Assembly (NCBI GenBank): GCA_964567665.1
Contig: CAZMNN010000012.1
Coordinates: forward strand, 1-57,995
Reading direction: 5' to 3'
Source: UBA1731 sp964567665
Lineage (GTDB): Bacteria; Verrucomicrobiota; Kiritimatiellia; RFP12; UBA1067
DNA: 57,995 nucleotides
Shown here: piece after piece, positions 1-9,900 of the stretch
How positions within the stretch are numbered: the first letter of the stretch is position 1
How the letters are laid out: every line of letters starts with the position of its first letter
Program-made: the position numbers and the translations under genes
The notes under the pieces: generated by a model
What the model was told of the DNA's origin: nothing
Seen by the model: only the letters and a program-made list of their open reading frames with translations
Databases searched by the model: none

Positions 1-200
1 CAGACTCGGAGGTCGCGGCGAAGCACGAGGAGGCCATCGCGCAGCTGCGGAGGTATGCGGCGGACCCGGCGCTGCCGGCACTGGCTGGCGGGACGCCTGT
101 GCACTTCATCTGCTACGAGTTCCGCGGGCGCGAGCTCGTGCGCCTTGAGGAGATTCCCGCCGCCGAACTGCGGGCGGCGGCATCAGTTGAGAACGGTTAG
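1..200 (+). CDS. C-terminal end of a PD-(D/E)XK nuclease-type (AAA-ATPase-like) protein, partial
   Basis: An open frame runs in from the left edge (codons from base 3) to a TAG at 198-200. It reads DSEVAAKHEEAIAQLRRYA, then a short acidic linker, then the stretch HFICYEFRGRELVRLEEIP. A helix with AIxQLRRY followed by a strand ending in F-x-G-R-E-L is the usual end of the PD-(D/E)XK nuclease domain attached to bacterial AAA-ATPase-like proteins (PDDEXK_9 type). Only about 65 residues are visible, so the ATPase part and the catalytic D/E-x-K residues lie outside the window and cannot be checked. Its stop overlaps the stop of the convergent beta-helix gene by 18 bases. The family call rests on the pattern of the tail alone; another nuclease-fold protein is possible. 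Confidence 0.6.
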   Translation, partial: DSEVAAKHEEAIAQLRRYAADPALPALAGGTPVHFICYEFRGRELVRLEEIPAAELRAAASVENG

Positions 201-2243
201 ACGGCAAATTGTGCGGATCTTTGATGAGGGGGCGTTTGCGTGTTCGAATCTGACGGGGGCGGCAAACGCCCATGTTTTTTCAGGCGAGAGGAAGAACAAC
301 CCTGCCGTACCCGCTGCATCGATTGCGAGAAACGAGAACGGTCTCCCTTCAACCTTGGACATCTCGACCAGCAATAGTGAATCTGACTGTGATGTGGCAG
401 CCAACCCCGCCCAATTGGCCGAGCCGACACCGCTTGCAACAACGGTGCCGTCCCCTCGGCATATCGAGGCCAATGCCGTTGAGCCACTGTATATGCCGCC
501 TCTTGCGTACACAAAGAATTCATCATTGGCGTTTGGAGAAAGCCACAGTCTCACCGGAGACATGCCGTCTGCATGAAGCACGGCATGCTTTTGCCGAGTG
601 TCAATCGCAACCGGTGCCTCCGCCCGCTCAAGCATGAAGTGGAATCCATTACCGATGGAAGGATGAAGTTCATAGTACCCTGCGGACGGAACAGAGACGG
701 TGAACTCCGCAGTCTCTGCACCAGGGGCATCGCAGGTGAACACTGTGCCGCGTCTATTGAGCCTCATTACGCGGATGCCATTTACGAGGTCAGCCGCGAG
801 TGCCTCATTCCGCACCTTCCGCGTACGGCCGGCGAACTTGATGTCGCCTTTCCTTGGCGCAAAGAACACATAATGCGTTTGCACTGCGTTTGGCGGAATC
901 CACACGCGGGAAAGCTCAACGGGCTTTCCGGGACAGGCATCATGTACAATGGCGGCACGCCATGCGTCACCATCGGGAAGATACCGTCTTGGAAGCGGCT
1001 TGTCAGTCGAGGGCTTAAGGTTTGCGTTGCGCCATGCGTCATCAAGGACTACGACTCTATCCGCCTTGCTCCCCTGCGTTACGCGCACTGTGCCGGAAAC
1101 GTTCGTCACGGACGCGGGGTGTATCGTTGAGCGCGAGAGCGCGGCCCAGTCTGATTTGCCGCCCGCCGGAAGCCTTGCCGTGAAATCGCGGAACGTGACG
1201 TCATCGATGGGCGGTGCATCCCATATCGATCCGGACAACATCGAGACCGCACTACCCCTGCTGGCGGAATCCATCTCGACTGTGCAGGCATCGAACGAAA
1301 GGGTCACAGATCCGGCCGGCTTTGACCCGACCGATATTCCGTTGAAGCGCGGCATTGAGAAACGGCAGTTGCGGAACTCGATGCCGCCCTTGGGATATGC
1401 GCCCGGATCGTGCGGGTCCTTGTTCGGGCCGCATCCGATCGAAACCGAATTTGCGTCGCCAATGCTTTGGCAGTTGTCGATCAGCACGGATAGGCGGCCA
1501 GTCTTCGCTGTCAGGTTGGCGAGGTAGAACTGATATCCGTCGCCGGCGTTGTTCTCCGTTACGCAGTTCCGCATCACGCAGTTGATGAGCGGCTCGTTTG
1601 AGTGATCCGGCTCGAAGTCGATCCCCGCCTGCGGCGTGGTGCCGGACGTATTTCGCATTACGCAGTTTTCGATGAGAAGGTTCTCGGCACCGATTACGCT
1701 TATGCCCTGGCGATGGTTCCCGTCGCATATGCAGTCAAGAAGCGTGACGTTCTTCGAATTGCGGGCAACGAGTATGCCGTCTCCACCGGACTCGACGAAG
1801 GACAGCCCCTTCACGAACACGTTTGTGCTGCCGACGATCCTGAGCGCATATCGCCATTCGCTGCGTGGGTACGGCGGTTTCTGGTAGTCAGACTTGTGCA
1901 TCTTCATCCTCGCGCCGCCCGAACCGATGAGTGTCACGTTGGTCACTGCATCGAGCGTAAACAGGTAGTCACGTATGGCAAGAAATGCACCCCTCTTCGC
2001 CTGCAGCTCAACGCCAGGCTCGAAGATGACCGTCTTGTTGGATCTTGCCAACAGCGGCAATGTCATCCATGGGCCAGCCTGACGGTCGAGTATCACAGTG
2101 GCGGCATCTGAGTCCAGCGCCGCCTGTATGTATTTCGTGGAATCCACGGGATCCCACCCGAAGTCGGAAACCTTCACGGTCTTCCCGCTCGCCAACGTCA
2201 CGCCCGCCGCAATCGCGAACGCCAATCCGACCATCATTTTCAT
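183..2243 (-). CDS. secreted right-handed beta-helix protein (pectate lyase / GH28-like fold)
   Basis: A 686-residue exported protein. I chose the ATG at 2243 because it gives a clear signal peptide (MKMMVGLAFAIAAGVTLASG) and follows a GGAG; an upstream in-frame Met at 2297 would put charged residues in front. After the signal the chain starts KVSDFGWDPVDSTKYIQAAL, the usual opening of polygalacturonase/pectate-lyase-like beta-helices. It continues with short turns rich in N, V and G (NVTLIGSGG, NVFVKGLSF, GISVIGAENLLIENCVM), which are parallel beta-helix coils. A second beta-rich region follows from about residue 430. I see no unambiguous GH28 catalytic triad, so substrate and activity are open: it may be a glycan lyase or hydrolase, or a binding protein. 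It lies 43 bases downstream of the larger beta-helix gene on the same strand and is probably co-transcribed with it. Confidence 0.8.
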   Translation of the reverse strand: MKMMVGLAFAIAAGVTLASGKTVKVSDFGWDPVDSTKYIQAALDSDAATVILDRQAGPWMTLPLLARSNKTVIFEPGVELQAKRGAFLAIRDYLFTLDAVTNVTLIGSGGARMKMHKSDYQKPPYPRSEWRYALRIVGSTNVFVKGLSFVESGGDGILVARNSKNVTLLDCICDGNHRQGISVIGAENLLIENCVMRNTSGTTPQAGIDFEPDHSNEPLINCVMRNCVTENNAGDGYQFYLANLTAKTGRLSVLIDNCQSIGDANSVSIGCGPNKDPHDPGAYPKGGIEFRNCRFSMPRFNGISVGSKPAGSVTLSFDACTVEMDSASRGSAVSMLSGSIWDAPPIDDVTFRDFTARLPAGGKSDWAALSRSTIHPASVTNVSGTVRVTQGSKADRVVVLDDAWRNANLKPSTDKPLPRRYLPDGDAWRAAIVHDACPGKPVELSRVWIPPNAVQTHYVFFAPRKGDIKFAGRTRKVRNEALAADLVNGIRVMRLNRRGTVFTCDAPGAETAEFTVSVPSAGYYELHPSIGNGFHFMLERAEAPVAIDTRQKHAVLHADGMSPVRLWLSPNANDEFFVYARGGIYSGSTALASICRGDGTVVASGVGSANWAGLAATSQSDSLLLVEMSKVEGRPFSFLAIDAAGTAGLFFLSPEKTWAFAAPVRFEHANAPSSKIRTICRLTVLN

Positions 2244-2286
2244 CGTCACTTCATCTCCAGTTAATCGCAAATGCACCTGCTGCCTA

Positions 2287-5200
2287 TCACCGAACACTTA
2301 TCACCGTGCCGAGGCGCGATGAGAACCCATACAGGTCTGCGCTGCCATCGCCCACGAAGACAAAAGACATTATTGCCGACTCACAGGCCTTGGGCGATAT
2401 TGTGAACGTCATCTCGCCGTCCGAAGCCGTGTACATCGCGTTGGTCTCACCGCCAACCAAAAGCGCAAGCGTTCCTTCACCTGTCACCGCAACTTTCCCT
2501 CGACGGCTCGCTGGATGCGAAGACGCACCCCATGTGAACGAAACGGATTCGCCGTCGGAAACGGACACCGACGACGTCCCAGCAACGGCGTTCGTCACAA
2601 CGTGCGAAGTTGCGTCCATGACGGAAAGGAGAGTTCCCCTGTCACCAAGCGCCTTCGCGATGACCGGTCGCCAATCCGCCTCAAGTGCCCCGACATCAAC
2701 GCGGGAGTTCATCACGCGACGGAAACCGGAGGCGTCTACGCCGTCACCGTCGCCGAGGAGACCGCCCGAATGCTCCGCAAGCGCCTCAAGCGAACCGCAG
2801 TCGATGGCGACGTTGCGTCCAACGATCGGACGAAGATTGCCATCCACCTCAAGTTCGGATGAAGGGACAACGATGCAAGTCCCGTTCGTAGGGAAATTGG
2901 AGCAGTCATCGGCAAAGACGCATCCGGTTACGGCATTCGTCAGGGAAAGGCAGCTGCCGACCTTGCCAAGCACGAGGTTATCATGGAATATCGCCTTGTC
3001 CGATGATGCGTTCGCCACGGCGAGACATGGTTCACCGGAAAGCGTCCAGTTTGATGGGCCTATTGTGCACCCAACCATGCGGGTGAAGTTGTAGCATGAT
3101 GCCCTTGATGCGGATGTCCCGCTGTAGCTGCGATTTATGACACATCCATAGGCGTTCGCCTCTCGCATCGCACCGCCATTTGCGGTCGCATGGTTATCGA
3201 GGAATCGGCAGCGGATGAAGTTCGCGAACCTGCCGCCACCACCGTATACCGCGAAATTGTTCGATATCGTGCAGTTCTCGACATACGAGTCGGCACGTCC
3301 GTTGGTGTAGCCGCATATGCCACCGCCAGACCAGTTTCCGCTATATCCTACATCGGAGGTTGAATAGCCGGCTCCGTCCCACCATGTATATCCGCCGGTC
3401 ACCGTAAAGCCGCTTATCCTTGAGCCCGAATTGAGGTACACGCCCCGTACTGCATCATGGCCCAGCCCGTATTCATCAGCATATGCCGCAGAAGCCTTTG
3501 CTCCACAGATAAACGTTGATTCCGGACCGTCATCCGCCACAAGCGAAACTCCGACAGGTATCGACACGCGGGCGAACATGTCCCACCGATCGCCGCCCTC
3601 GCACTGCATCGCACCTTCATCATATACGCCAGAGGCGGCATGGACTGTATCGCCACTCTGCACATCCGCCATTGCCGCCGCAAGCGACCTCTTCGGCGAC
3701 AGACGGCTGAATCCACTCGCCGAATCGTTGCCGTCGGCGGCGTTCACGTACCACTCTGAAGAATAGAGAGCCTCGATTACAATCCCATGGTCACTCGCCG
3801 CTATGTCAGCCGCCGTTATTGTGAAAGTAGTGGCGTCATCAAGGAGATTCGTGGAGTCGTTCACCGCAAAGCCAATTACAGGACGGGATGCGGTTGACGC
3901 ATCAATCGACAGCGAAATCGAAGAGTCTTCCGTCAGAACGTTGTCGCCTACAGATCCGTTCACAACCGACACACCATCGCGTTGCGCCGCCACAAATGCA
4001 CTTTTCCCGCCAGATGTGGACTGATAGCATCCGGGGAGCGGCTTGCCGTCCGAAAGAAGCAGATGGTTGCCTTCGATGTCGCCCTGGAATTCTACGCTGA
4101 GAAGTTTCGCCCACTCTGCATACGCATCCGTGCCCTTCTGCGGCAGAACAACGGCCGTTCGGGCCGGTGTGGTCTCTCGAAGACGCCAATCGCCCGATTC
4201 TGCATCCGTGAAGTTCACGTCCCACACGAATGCACGGCCGGTTGCGACTGCCGCCTGTGCGGCGGAGACGGATTCAACGCCTGTCAGCACACTTCCCCAC
4301 ATGCCGATTTCATGGACGGTGTCGAGGTTCTCGGCAGTCAGGATGGAGCTGATGAGCGTATTTCCGTTGTTCCATGTGTTAGCCCCCGGTGCAGTGACGA
4401 AGAGAGTGGACGTGCTGTTCCCGAATACACAGTTTGCGCTTGCATCAGATGGGGCGCTGCCGAGTGTGCAAGATGGATCCACATAGCTTCCAATGAGCCG
4501 TACACTGCGCATCACTCCACCATATCCGTGACAGTCGTAGAACCTGCACCGCTGGAATGTGGCGTTCCATCCGGCGCCGCACCGCACCGCCGCGCAGTTT
4601 GTGATTACGCAATCAAGCGTCTGCGCTGAATAATATACGGTGGATGTGTCGCCATACACTCCACCTGCGCGATCCTCATCGAGATCATGCCTGTAGTCGG
4701 CACAGTGGCTGCGTCCGTCGGCGATGGTGAATCCCTGTATTGCGTTCGGATAGGGCGCATGGGCATTGATCGCCACGCAGCGGACGGCGGCGGGACCGCA
4801 TCCCGGATAATATCCGCTGTTAGTCTCGTCCACTGTACCCCTGATGACGGTCTTTCCCGCCCCCTCTGTGCTACGCACCACGATCGAATAGGCAGCCGGA
4901 ATGACAAGCCGCGTGAACACGCCCCTGTGCTCGCGACCGCCTTTGTCGTACGTTCCCGGTTTCGCAAGCACAAGGCATATGCTTGATTCGGCACAGACGT
5001 TCGTTGCATGGTCTACGGCGTTCTGCAACGTGGCGAACGGATGTGCCTCGGTACCGTCAGCGAGGCGTTCGTCTGCAGACGGGGCGGCGTATACTACCGT
5101 GTCAGCGCACTTCGCGGTGAACGTCTTCACTGTTCCGTCGAACGGCGGAGGGACCACGATATGGGATCCGTCCATCATCGGGAACACGCGCCTGAACCAA

Positions 5201-6495
5201 TCCTCGCCGTATCCTCCTATGGAGGCGTAGGCATATGTTTTCGCGTCCGCGACGAGCGGACGCACCCGCACAGACGTTGGCCATGACTCGGGCGTGTAGT
5301 AGCAGGTTGCACCGCCGAAGAGGTTTGAGTGGCCGGCAACCTCGTACGCCGAAAGAAACACAATCCGTCCGCCGCCTGGTTCGACAGCCCCCTGCACACA
5401 TCCCGCATCACAGGTTGCGGAAGAGAGGTCTATGTCGTTTCCGCCAAGGTCATGGTAGCCGATTCCGTCTGGAAGTGGGATGTTGGCGAGATGTTCCGTC
5501 CTCCCGCCGCCAACGGCCGGAGAACCTGCCGTGAGGCGGAAATCATCTGTGCTCGTGGAAAAGAGCATATAGGGATGATCTGCGGCGGTATACGATTCGT
5601 TTGTGGCCATGTTGAGTTCGGCAGTGCTTCCGGAATAGCCGTCGGGCGACATGTCCATGCCGCTGTTCCCAAAGGATACGCAGTTGTATGCCTTGCATCC
5701 GTAGGTCAATCCAGCGCCGGGTTTCACCGTTCCGTGCGTACCGTACACTGTGCAGTTCACGGCCGTACCGAACGCCACGGCGGGACGCTGGGCTGTGGTG
5801 TTGAGGTTCAGGTTCCTTGCGACAAGACAGTTGAGGAGATTGGCGAAGCGCGAGCATGAGCCAGGGCCAATCGCCATGTTGTTCCGCATGATGCAGCGCA
5901 CCGCAGTGCCGCCATGGATAGCGCCGCCCCACTTGGCCACGCAGTTTGACACTACGCAGTCCACAAGGTAAAATGCATTCATGCTCGTGCGGTCATATCC
6001 GCACACGCCCCCGCCGAACGACATCACCACCTCGCCACCGTTTCCCGACGCGCCATCGCGGATCGTTATTCCGCGGATGACTGTACCCGCTGCAGCGCTG
6101 CCGGATATCGCAATGCACCGCACCGCGCCTTCGGCTATGCGTTCCTCGTAATTGGATGCATTGGGAGCGTATGAGCCGACGATATGCGTGACATCCACGC
6201 CGTCCACTCCAACGAGCGTAAGCCTCTTGTCTATGACCACGCGGCTTCGGTGCGAGCCGTTCTCACGGTAGCCGGTATCGTATACGCCAGCCATGATCTT
6301 GATGACGTCGTCAAGGTTCGCCGCGTCAACGCCTTTCTGTATCGTGGCGTATGGAGCATCGCGTGAGCCATCGCCATTTTCGTCATTCCCAAGGCTTGCG
6401 CTCACCCATACGTCCGCCGCCACGAGCGTTTGCACCGCCGCGCAAAATGCCATGTATGTCACCATGACTATCGCTACCGTTCCATCACGCCACAT
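2287..6495 (-). CDS. giant secreted beta-helix protein with three internal DUF1565-like modules
   Basis: 1402 residues from the ATG at 6495, which follows a perfect AAAGGAGG six bases upstream. The longer reading from 6579 has no such site and would bury the signal peptide (GTVAIVMVTYMAFCAAVQTLVAA). Three modules open in the same way: DVWVSASLGNDENGDG, then about residue 460 VVYAAPSADERLADGTEAH, then about residue 910 EWYVNAADGNDSASGFS. Each continues P-x-x-(T/S)-(I/L)-x-x-A and a G-x-Y-D, the signature of DUF1565/parallel beta-helix surface proteins, with Cys-containing coils such as VVSNCVAKWGGAIHG. The helix region ends in DVGALEADWR. A beta-sandwich-like tail follows, finishing in SSRLGTVISVR. 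No catalytic residues are evident; adhesion or glycan binding is my inference. It is the first gene of a two-gene operon with its own promoter. Confidence 0.82.
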   Translation of the reverse strand: MWRDGTVAIVMVTYMAFCAAVQTLVAADVWVSASLGNDENGDGSRDAPYATIQKGVDAANLDDVIKIMAGVYDTGYRENGSHRSRVVIDKRLTLVGVDGVDVTHIVGSYAPNASNYEERIAEGAVRCIAISGSAAAGTVIRGITIRDGASGNGGEVVMSFGGGVCGYDRTSMNAFYLVDCVVSNCVAKWGGAIHGGTAVRCIMRNNMAIGPGSCSRFANLLNCLVARNLNLNTTAQRPAVAFGTAVNCTVYGTHGTVKPGAGLTYGCKAYNCVSFGNSGMDMSPDGYSGSTAELNMATNESYTAADHPYMLFSTSTDDFRLTAGSPAVGGGRTEHLANIPLPDGIGYHDLGGNDIDLSSATCDAGCVQGAVEPGGGRIVFLSAYEVAGHSNLFGGATCYYTPESWPTSVRVRPLVADAKTYAYASIGGYGEDWFRRVFPMMDGSHIVVPPPFDGTVKTFTAKCADTVVYAAPSADERLADGTEAHPFATLQNAVDHATNVCAESSICLVLAKPGTYDKGGREHRGVFTRLVIPAAYSIVVRSTEGAGKTVIRGTVDETNSGYYPGCGPAAVRCVAINAHAPYPNAIQGFTIADGRSHCADYRHDLDEDRAGGVYGDTSTVYYSAQTLDCVITNCAAVRCGAGWNATFQRCRFYDCHGYGGVMRSVRLIGSYVDPSCTLGSAPSDASANCVFGNSTSTLFVTAPGANTWNNGNTLISSILTAENLDTVHEIGMWGSVLTGVESVSAAQAAVATGRAFVWDVNFTDAESGDWRLRETTPARTAVVLPQKGTDAYAEWAKLLSVEFQGDIEGNHLLLSDGKPLPGCYQSTSGGKSAFVAAQRDGVSVVNGSVGDNVLTEDSSISLSIDASTASRPVIGFAVNDSTNLLDDATTFTITAADIAASDHGIVIEALYSSEWYVNAADGNDSASGFSRLSPKRSLAAAMADVQSGDTVHAASGVYDEGAMQCEGGDRWDMFARVSIPVGVSLVADDGPESTFICGAKASAAYADEYGLGHDAVRGVYLNSGSRISGFTVTGGYTWWDGAGYSTSDVGYSGNWSGGGICGYTNGRADSYVENCTISNNFAVYGGGGRFANFIRCRFLDNHATANGGAMREANAYGCVINRSYSGTSASRASCYNFTRMVGCTIGPSNWTLSGEPCLAVANASSDKAIFHDNLVLGKVGSCLSLTNAVTGCVFADDCSNFPTNGTCIVVPSSELEVDGNLRPIVGRNVAIDCGSLEALAEHSGGLLGDGDGVDASGFRRVMNSRVDVGALEADWRPVIAKALGDRGTLLSVMDATSHVVTNAVAGTSSVSVSDGESVSFTWGASSHPASRRGKVAVTGEGTLALLVGGETNAMYTASDGEMTFTISPKACESAIMSFVFVGDGSADLYGFSSRLGTVISVR

Positions 6496-6517
6496 GTCAC
6501 GCCTCCTTTTGTGGAAC

Positions 6518-6567
6518 TGCCTTAAAAGTGAGCGCACTGCAAACAGCATTTCGCACCATTTAAGGCA
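6518..6567 (-). promoter_or_regulatory. inverted repeat in the 5' leader of the beta-helix operon
   Basis: TGCCTTAAA (6518-6526) and TTTAAGGCA (6559-6567) are perfect 9-base inverted copies with a 32-base loop. On the minus strand they lie in the predicted leader between the transcription start near 6602 and the Shine-Dalgarno site at about 6502-6508. The 3' arm ends about 10 bases before the ribosome binding site, so the structure could affect translation or bind a regulator. No known riboswitch class was recognised. Confidence 0.45.
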
Positions 6568-6608
6568 CTTTTGCCACATAACGGTTTTTTTTTCTTACAC
6601 GAGCGCAT

Positions 6609-6637
6609 ATTGTATCAGTTAAGATGTTAAGTGTCAA
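6609..6637 (-). promoter_or_regulatory. sigma-70-type promoter of the beta-helix operon
   Basis: On the minus strand TTGACA (6637-6632), a spacer of exactly 17, then TACAAT (6614-6609) preceded by TGA, giving an extended -10 TGATACAAT. Expected transcription start is near 6602, leaving a leader of about 107 bases before the ATG at 6495. Confidence 0.75.
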
Positions 6638-6973
6638 CGCAGCAAACCGAAGCCTATCATTTGCAGCGAGAGAAAACTTGCATTTCGCACTTGACGGACA
6701 AAAAAAAATGCTACTATACGGCAACATTTTTCGGTGCAGTGGGTCTGTTTGCGTTTGAGCGCGGCATTCATGATGGTAGTCGCACTTGCAATGCTGATTT
6801 GACGGCAGCAAACGAAACTCACCGCACCAAAAAAGTGAAATCTGGCGATGCCTCCGGGTTCGTCAGAGAGGTGTTCAAAATGTGATTTCGCTTACTGCTT
6901 CGGCGAGGACGGACTGTCTTTGTCATATCAAGTCGGTGGGTGACGGTTGCAATTAATGGATTGAAACAGAAAG

Positions 6974-9900
6974 ATGAAGATGAAAAAGACTTTGGTCACG
7001 TTAGTGATGGCCTTGACAGGTCATCTGCTGATGGCAGACGCTCTTCAGGATGCGCTGAACAATGGTGATGCCATAACAGGAAATGGTGATATATATTCAG
7101 ATAAGAATGGTATTGTCTTTCCTCTGCAAGACTATTGGTGGTATGACGATGGTAACTATCTCGAATTTGCGGTGAATTGTGTCAGCGAACAGATTGTATC
7201 ATTCGACTGGGTCGTTGAAGGAAGTTGTTCGCAGGATGAAGAGGGATATTGGTATGCAGACATTCTGCATGAGTTTATCGTTGATGATGAAATCATTGAA
7301 TTAAAGGAAAACGATGTTTATACCAGTATTACAGACTATAACGGTGATAAAAATGGTAGACGTGTTCAGGTTCGCGTCTTTCTGCCGCCGGGAGAACACA
7401 TGTTGAGGTGGACGGTTCCGTATGGGTATGTTGAGAATGCCGCTGTGCGCTGCGCCGTCGAGAACTTCAAGACGGAAGCCGTCGAAATGCAGGCTGACAT
7501 TGTGGATTGGGTGAAGTTGCTTCTGGATGTCAAGATTTGCAAGCCTGGCAATCTTGCCTATTTGCGTGACGATGTGTACGGTGCGCGAATCGCGGACAAC
7601 CCGAACGACTACGAGGCGAGGGTTATCCGCGCCGCGATAAAGCTTGCGTTGCTGGCGGAGAAGAACGGGGATATCCAGAACTTCATCAGGCAGTGTGGCT
7701 GGACGATTGAGGACTATACGATGAAGCGGTCCGGCATGTTCTGCGGGCTTGCGAACCTTGCGCCCGCCAATGACATAGTCGACCGGCTGTCGCCAGGGGT
7801 TTTGGCTGCGCTCGATGACGCACTTGCAGACCTGAATGCAATCCCAGAAAATTGGAACGGTGCGATTGAGCTTAGCCCTGAGATGTATGAGGCGCTGAGC
7901 GAACCGGTCTTCGTAGACATGGCGGAAATCACGATATTCAAGGCGGCGATTGAGGTCGCCCGCGCCTCAATTCTTCTGGTGAAGGGCTATGACTTCACGA
8001 TGGACTACGTTGCGGTCAGCAATTCGATCATGAATGCGGAGCACGTCTGGGACGTCTTGGCCCAGGCTCCCGATGCGGGTTATATCCGTGACGCAAACGC
8101 GCTTTTGGAGTCGAAAGCGTGGTTCAGGAAATCACTTCAGCACATTCGTCGCGCCGACCAGATTATCCTGTGGCGTTCGAATCCGCTCCCCCATTTCTTT
8201 GAGTACGACCTGGTGGATGCCGACAACCTGTCCCGTGCACGGCTTTATCTCGAAAAGCTGATCGGTTCACTGGATCATCCGGAGACGATCGATCTTCCCT
8301 ATTTCGCCGACAAGTTCGGCTACAAGGGCGAAACGCTTCCGATGGGGATGTTCCGTCAATTGTATCTCGGTGCAATTTTCGCGGGACGCATTACGAAGGA
8401 TCTTGTCCCGGATGTGCAGATCATGCCCACTGTGCTCTACATGGACACGGTGGAAGACACGACGCTTGGCGGACTGTTCCCCGATCTTGGCTTTGAAGAG
8501 TTCGCCACACTATTTCCGTGCAGCCAGCACTGGACGATGGCTCTGTACAACACATACAAGCCGCAGTCACGGCTGTTGAAGAACCAGACCCTGACAGTCA
8601 CTGACGAATCGTCATGTGACGGCACGCTGGAGTACAGGGCAAACCTTCAGAAACTCAACCATGCCACAGTACAGTGCGTCATCGACGATCTTCCGGTTGA
8701 CGAGATTCGTGTCTATGAGAGCTTGGGTACGGCGGAGAGCCGTTCGGTCGCAATCCCGAACGGGTCGCAGTACAGCCTTGTGTTCACAGCGGACTACTAT
8801 GCCATGAAGGCCCGGCAGAAGATATTTGAGATTGTCAGCATCCCCGAAGCGTCGCCCGTCGACGACGGTACGTATACGCAGACCATCAACGGCGTGACAT
8901 GGAACTTTGCCGTCAGCGATGACGAGGCAACGGTCATCGGAGTGTCTGGCGCAATCGGCGGCGACCTGTCTATTCCGGAAAGTCTGGGCGGCCGGACTGT
9001 TACGGCCATTGGTGACTGCGCTTTCTCCAAGAAAGACATTACAACCATCACGCTCCCCGCCACAATCAGAAGCATTGGCGAGGAGGCATTCTTCAAGTGC
9101 ACATCGCTTACGGCTGTGCGCGTAACGGGAGAGGAGCCGAGTGTCGGCGACGATGCGTTTTACAAAGTTACGGCCTCCGTTGTGTTCGTGGGCGGTACGC
9201 CGTTGACAAATATTTCCTCTGACGGCAAATGGCACGGCATGACTGTCCAATATGTGGCCGACACGGCAAATGAAGGTCTGCGTGTCTATGCAAGCCTGCC
9301 GGACGGGTACGAGTTTGACGGCATGGCGACTCTTTCGCTATCCGTTGACGGCGATGCGACAATATACTTCACGATGAACGGTGCGGAGCCAACGACGAAT
9401 GCGCTGGTGTATGTTTCGCCGATTTCGGTGACGAGGACAACGCGGATCAAGTACTTTGCCGCAGACAACACAACCGGCGATACTGGGCCTATCGGCTCGC
9501 TGTTGCTGAAGACGGTAATGCCCGACTCGGCATTGCTGTCTAATCCGGAACATTCCAGGACGGTCAACGGCATTTCGTGGTCATATCAGGAGCGTGCCGA
9601 CGGTGTGCGGCTCACCGGCAACAACGGAACTGCTTCTGGCGGGAGAGTTTCCGGGGCCGTTGTCGTTCCGGACGCAATCAACTGGCAGCCTGTCACGGTT
9701 GTCGGAGCTGGATTGTTTGCGTCGTGCGATGGCGTCACGTCGGTCAGGCTTCCGGCGACGGTTACGGACATTGAACGCGATGCCTTCAGAGGGTGTACAC
9801 GCATGGAGTCGATTGTCCTGCCGGATGGTCTACAGTCGATTGCCGACGGTGCGTTTGAGCGCTGCACATCGCTCACGAACGTGACCATACCAGCGTCAGT

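Larger units (their letters stand above)
6496..6973. other. 478-base divergent intergenic region
   Basis: This AT-rich gap separates the minus-strand beta-helix operon from the plus-strand LRR gene. It holds the minus-strand promoter at 6609-6637, the leader inverted repeat at 6518-6567, and A/T tracts at 6588-6594 and 6701-6708. A weak plus-strand candidate promoter is TTGACG at 6691-6696 with TATACG 18 bases later. Short open frames here look non-coding: they have no ribosome binding site and no recognisable protein pattern. Confidence 0.6.

Noticed and set aside
2045..3094. Long open frames antisense to the beta-helix genes (for example 2045-3094) and antisense to GH and AlaRS genes (for example 54591-56069)
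   Set aside because: Their translations are Arg/Ser/Pro-rich without domain patterns, and they exist only because GC-rich codon usage leaves few stops on the other strand.
6634..6885. Short open frames in the 6496-6973 intergenic region
   Set aside because: No ribosome binding site, no conserved pattern, and they overlap promoter and leader elements on the other strand.
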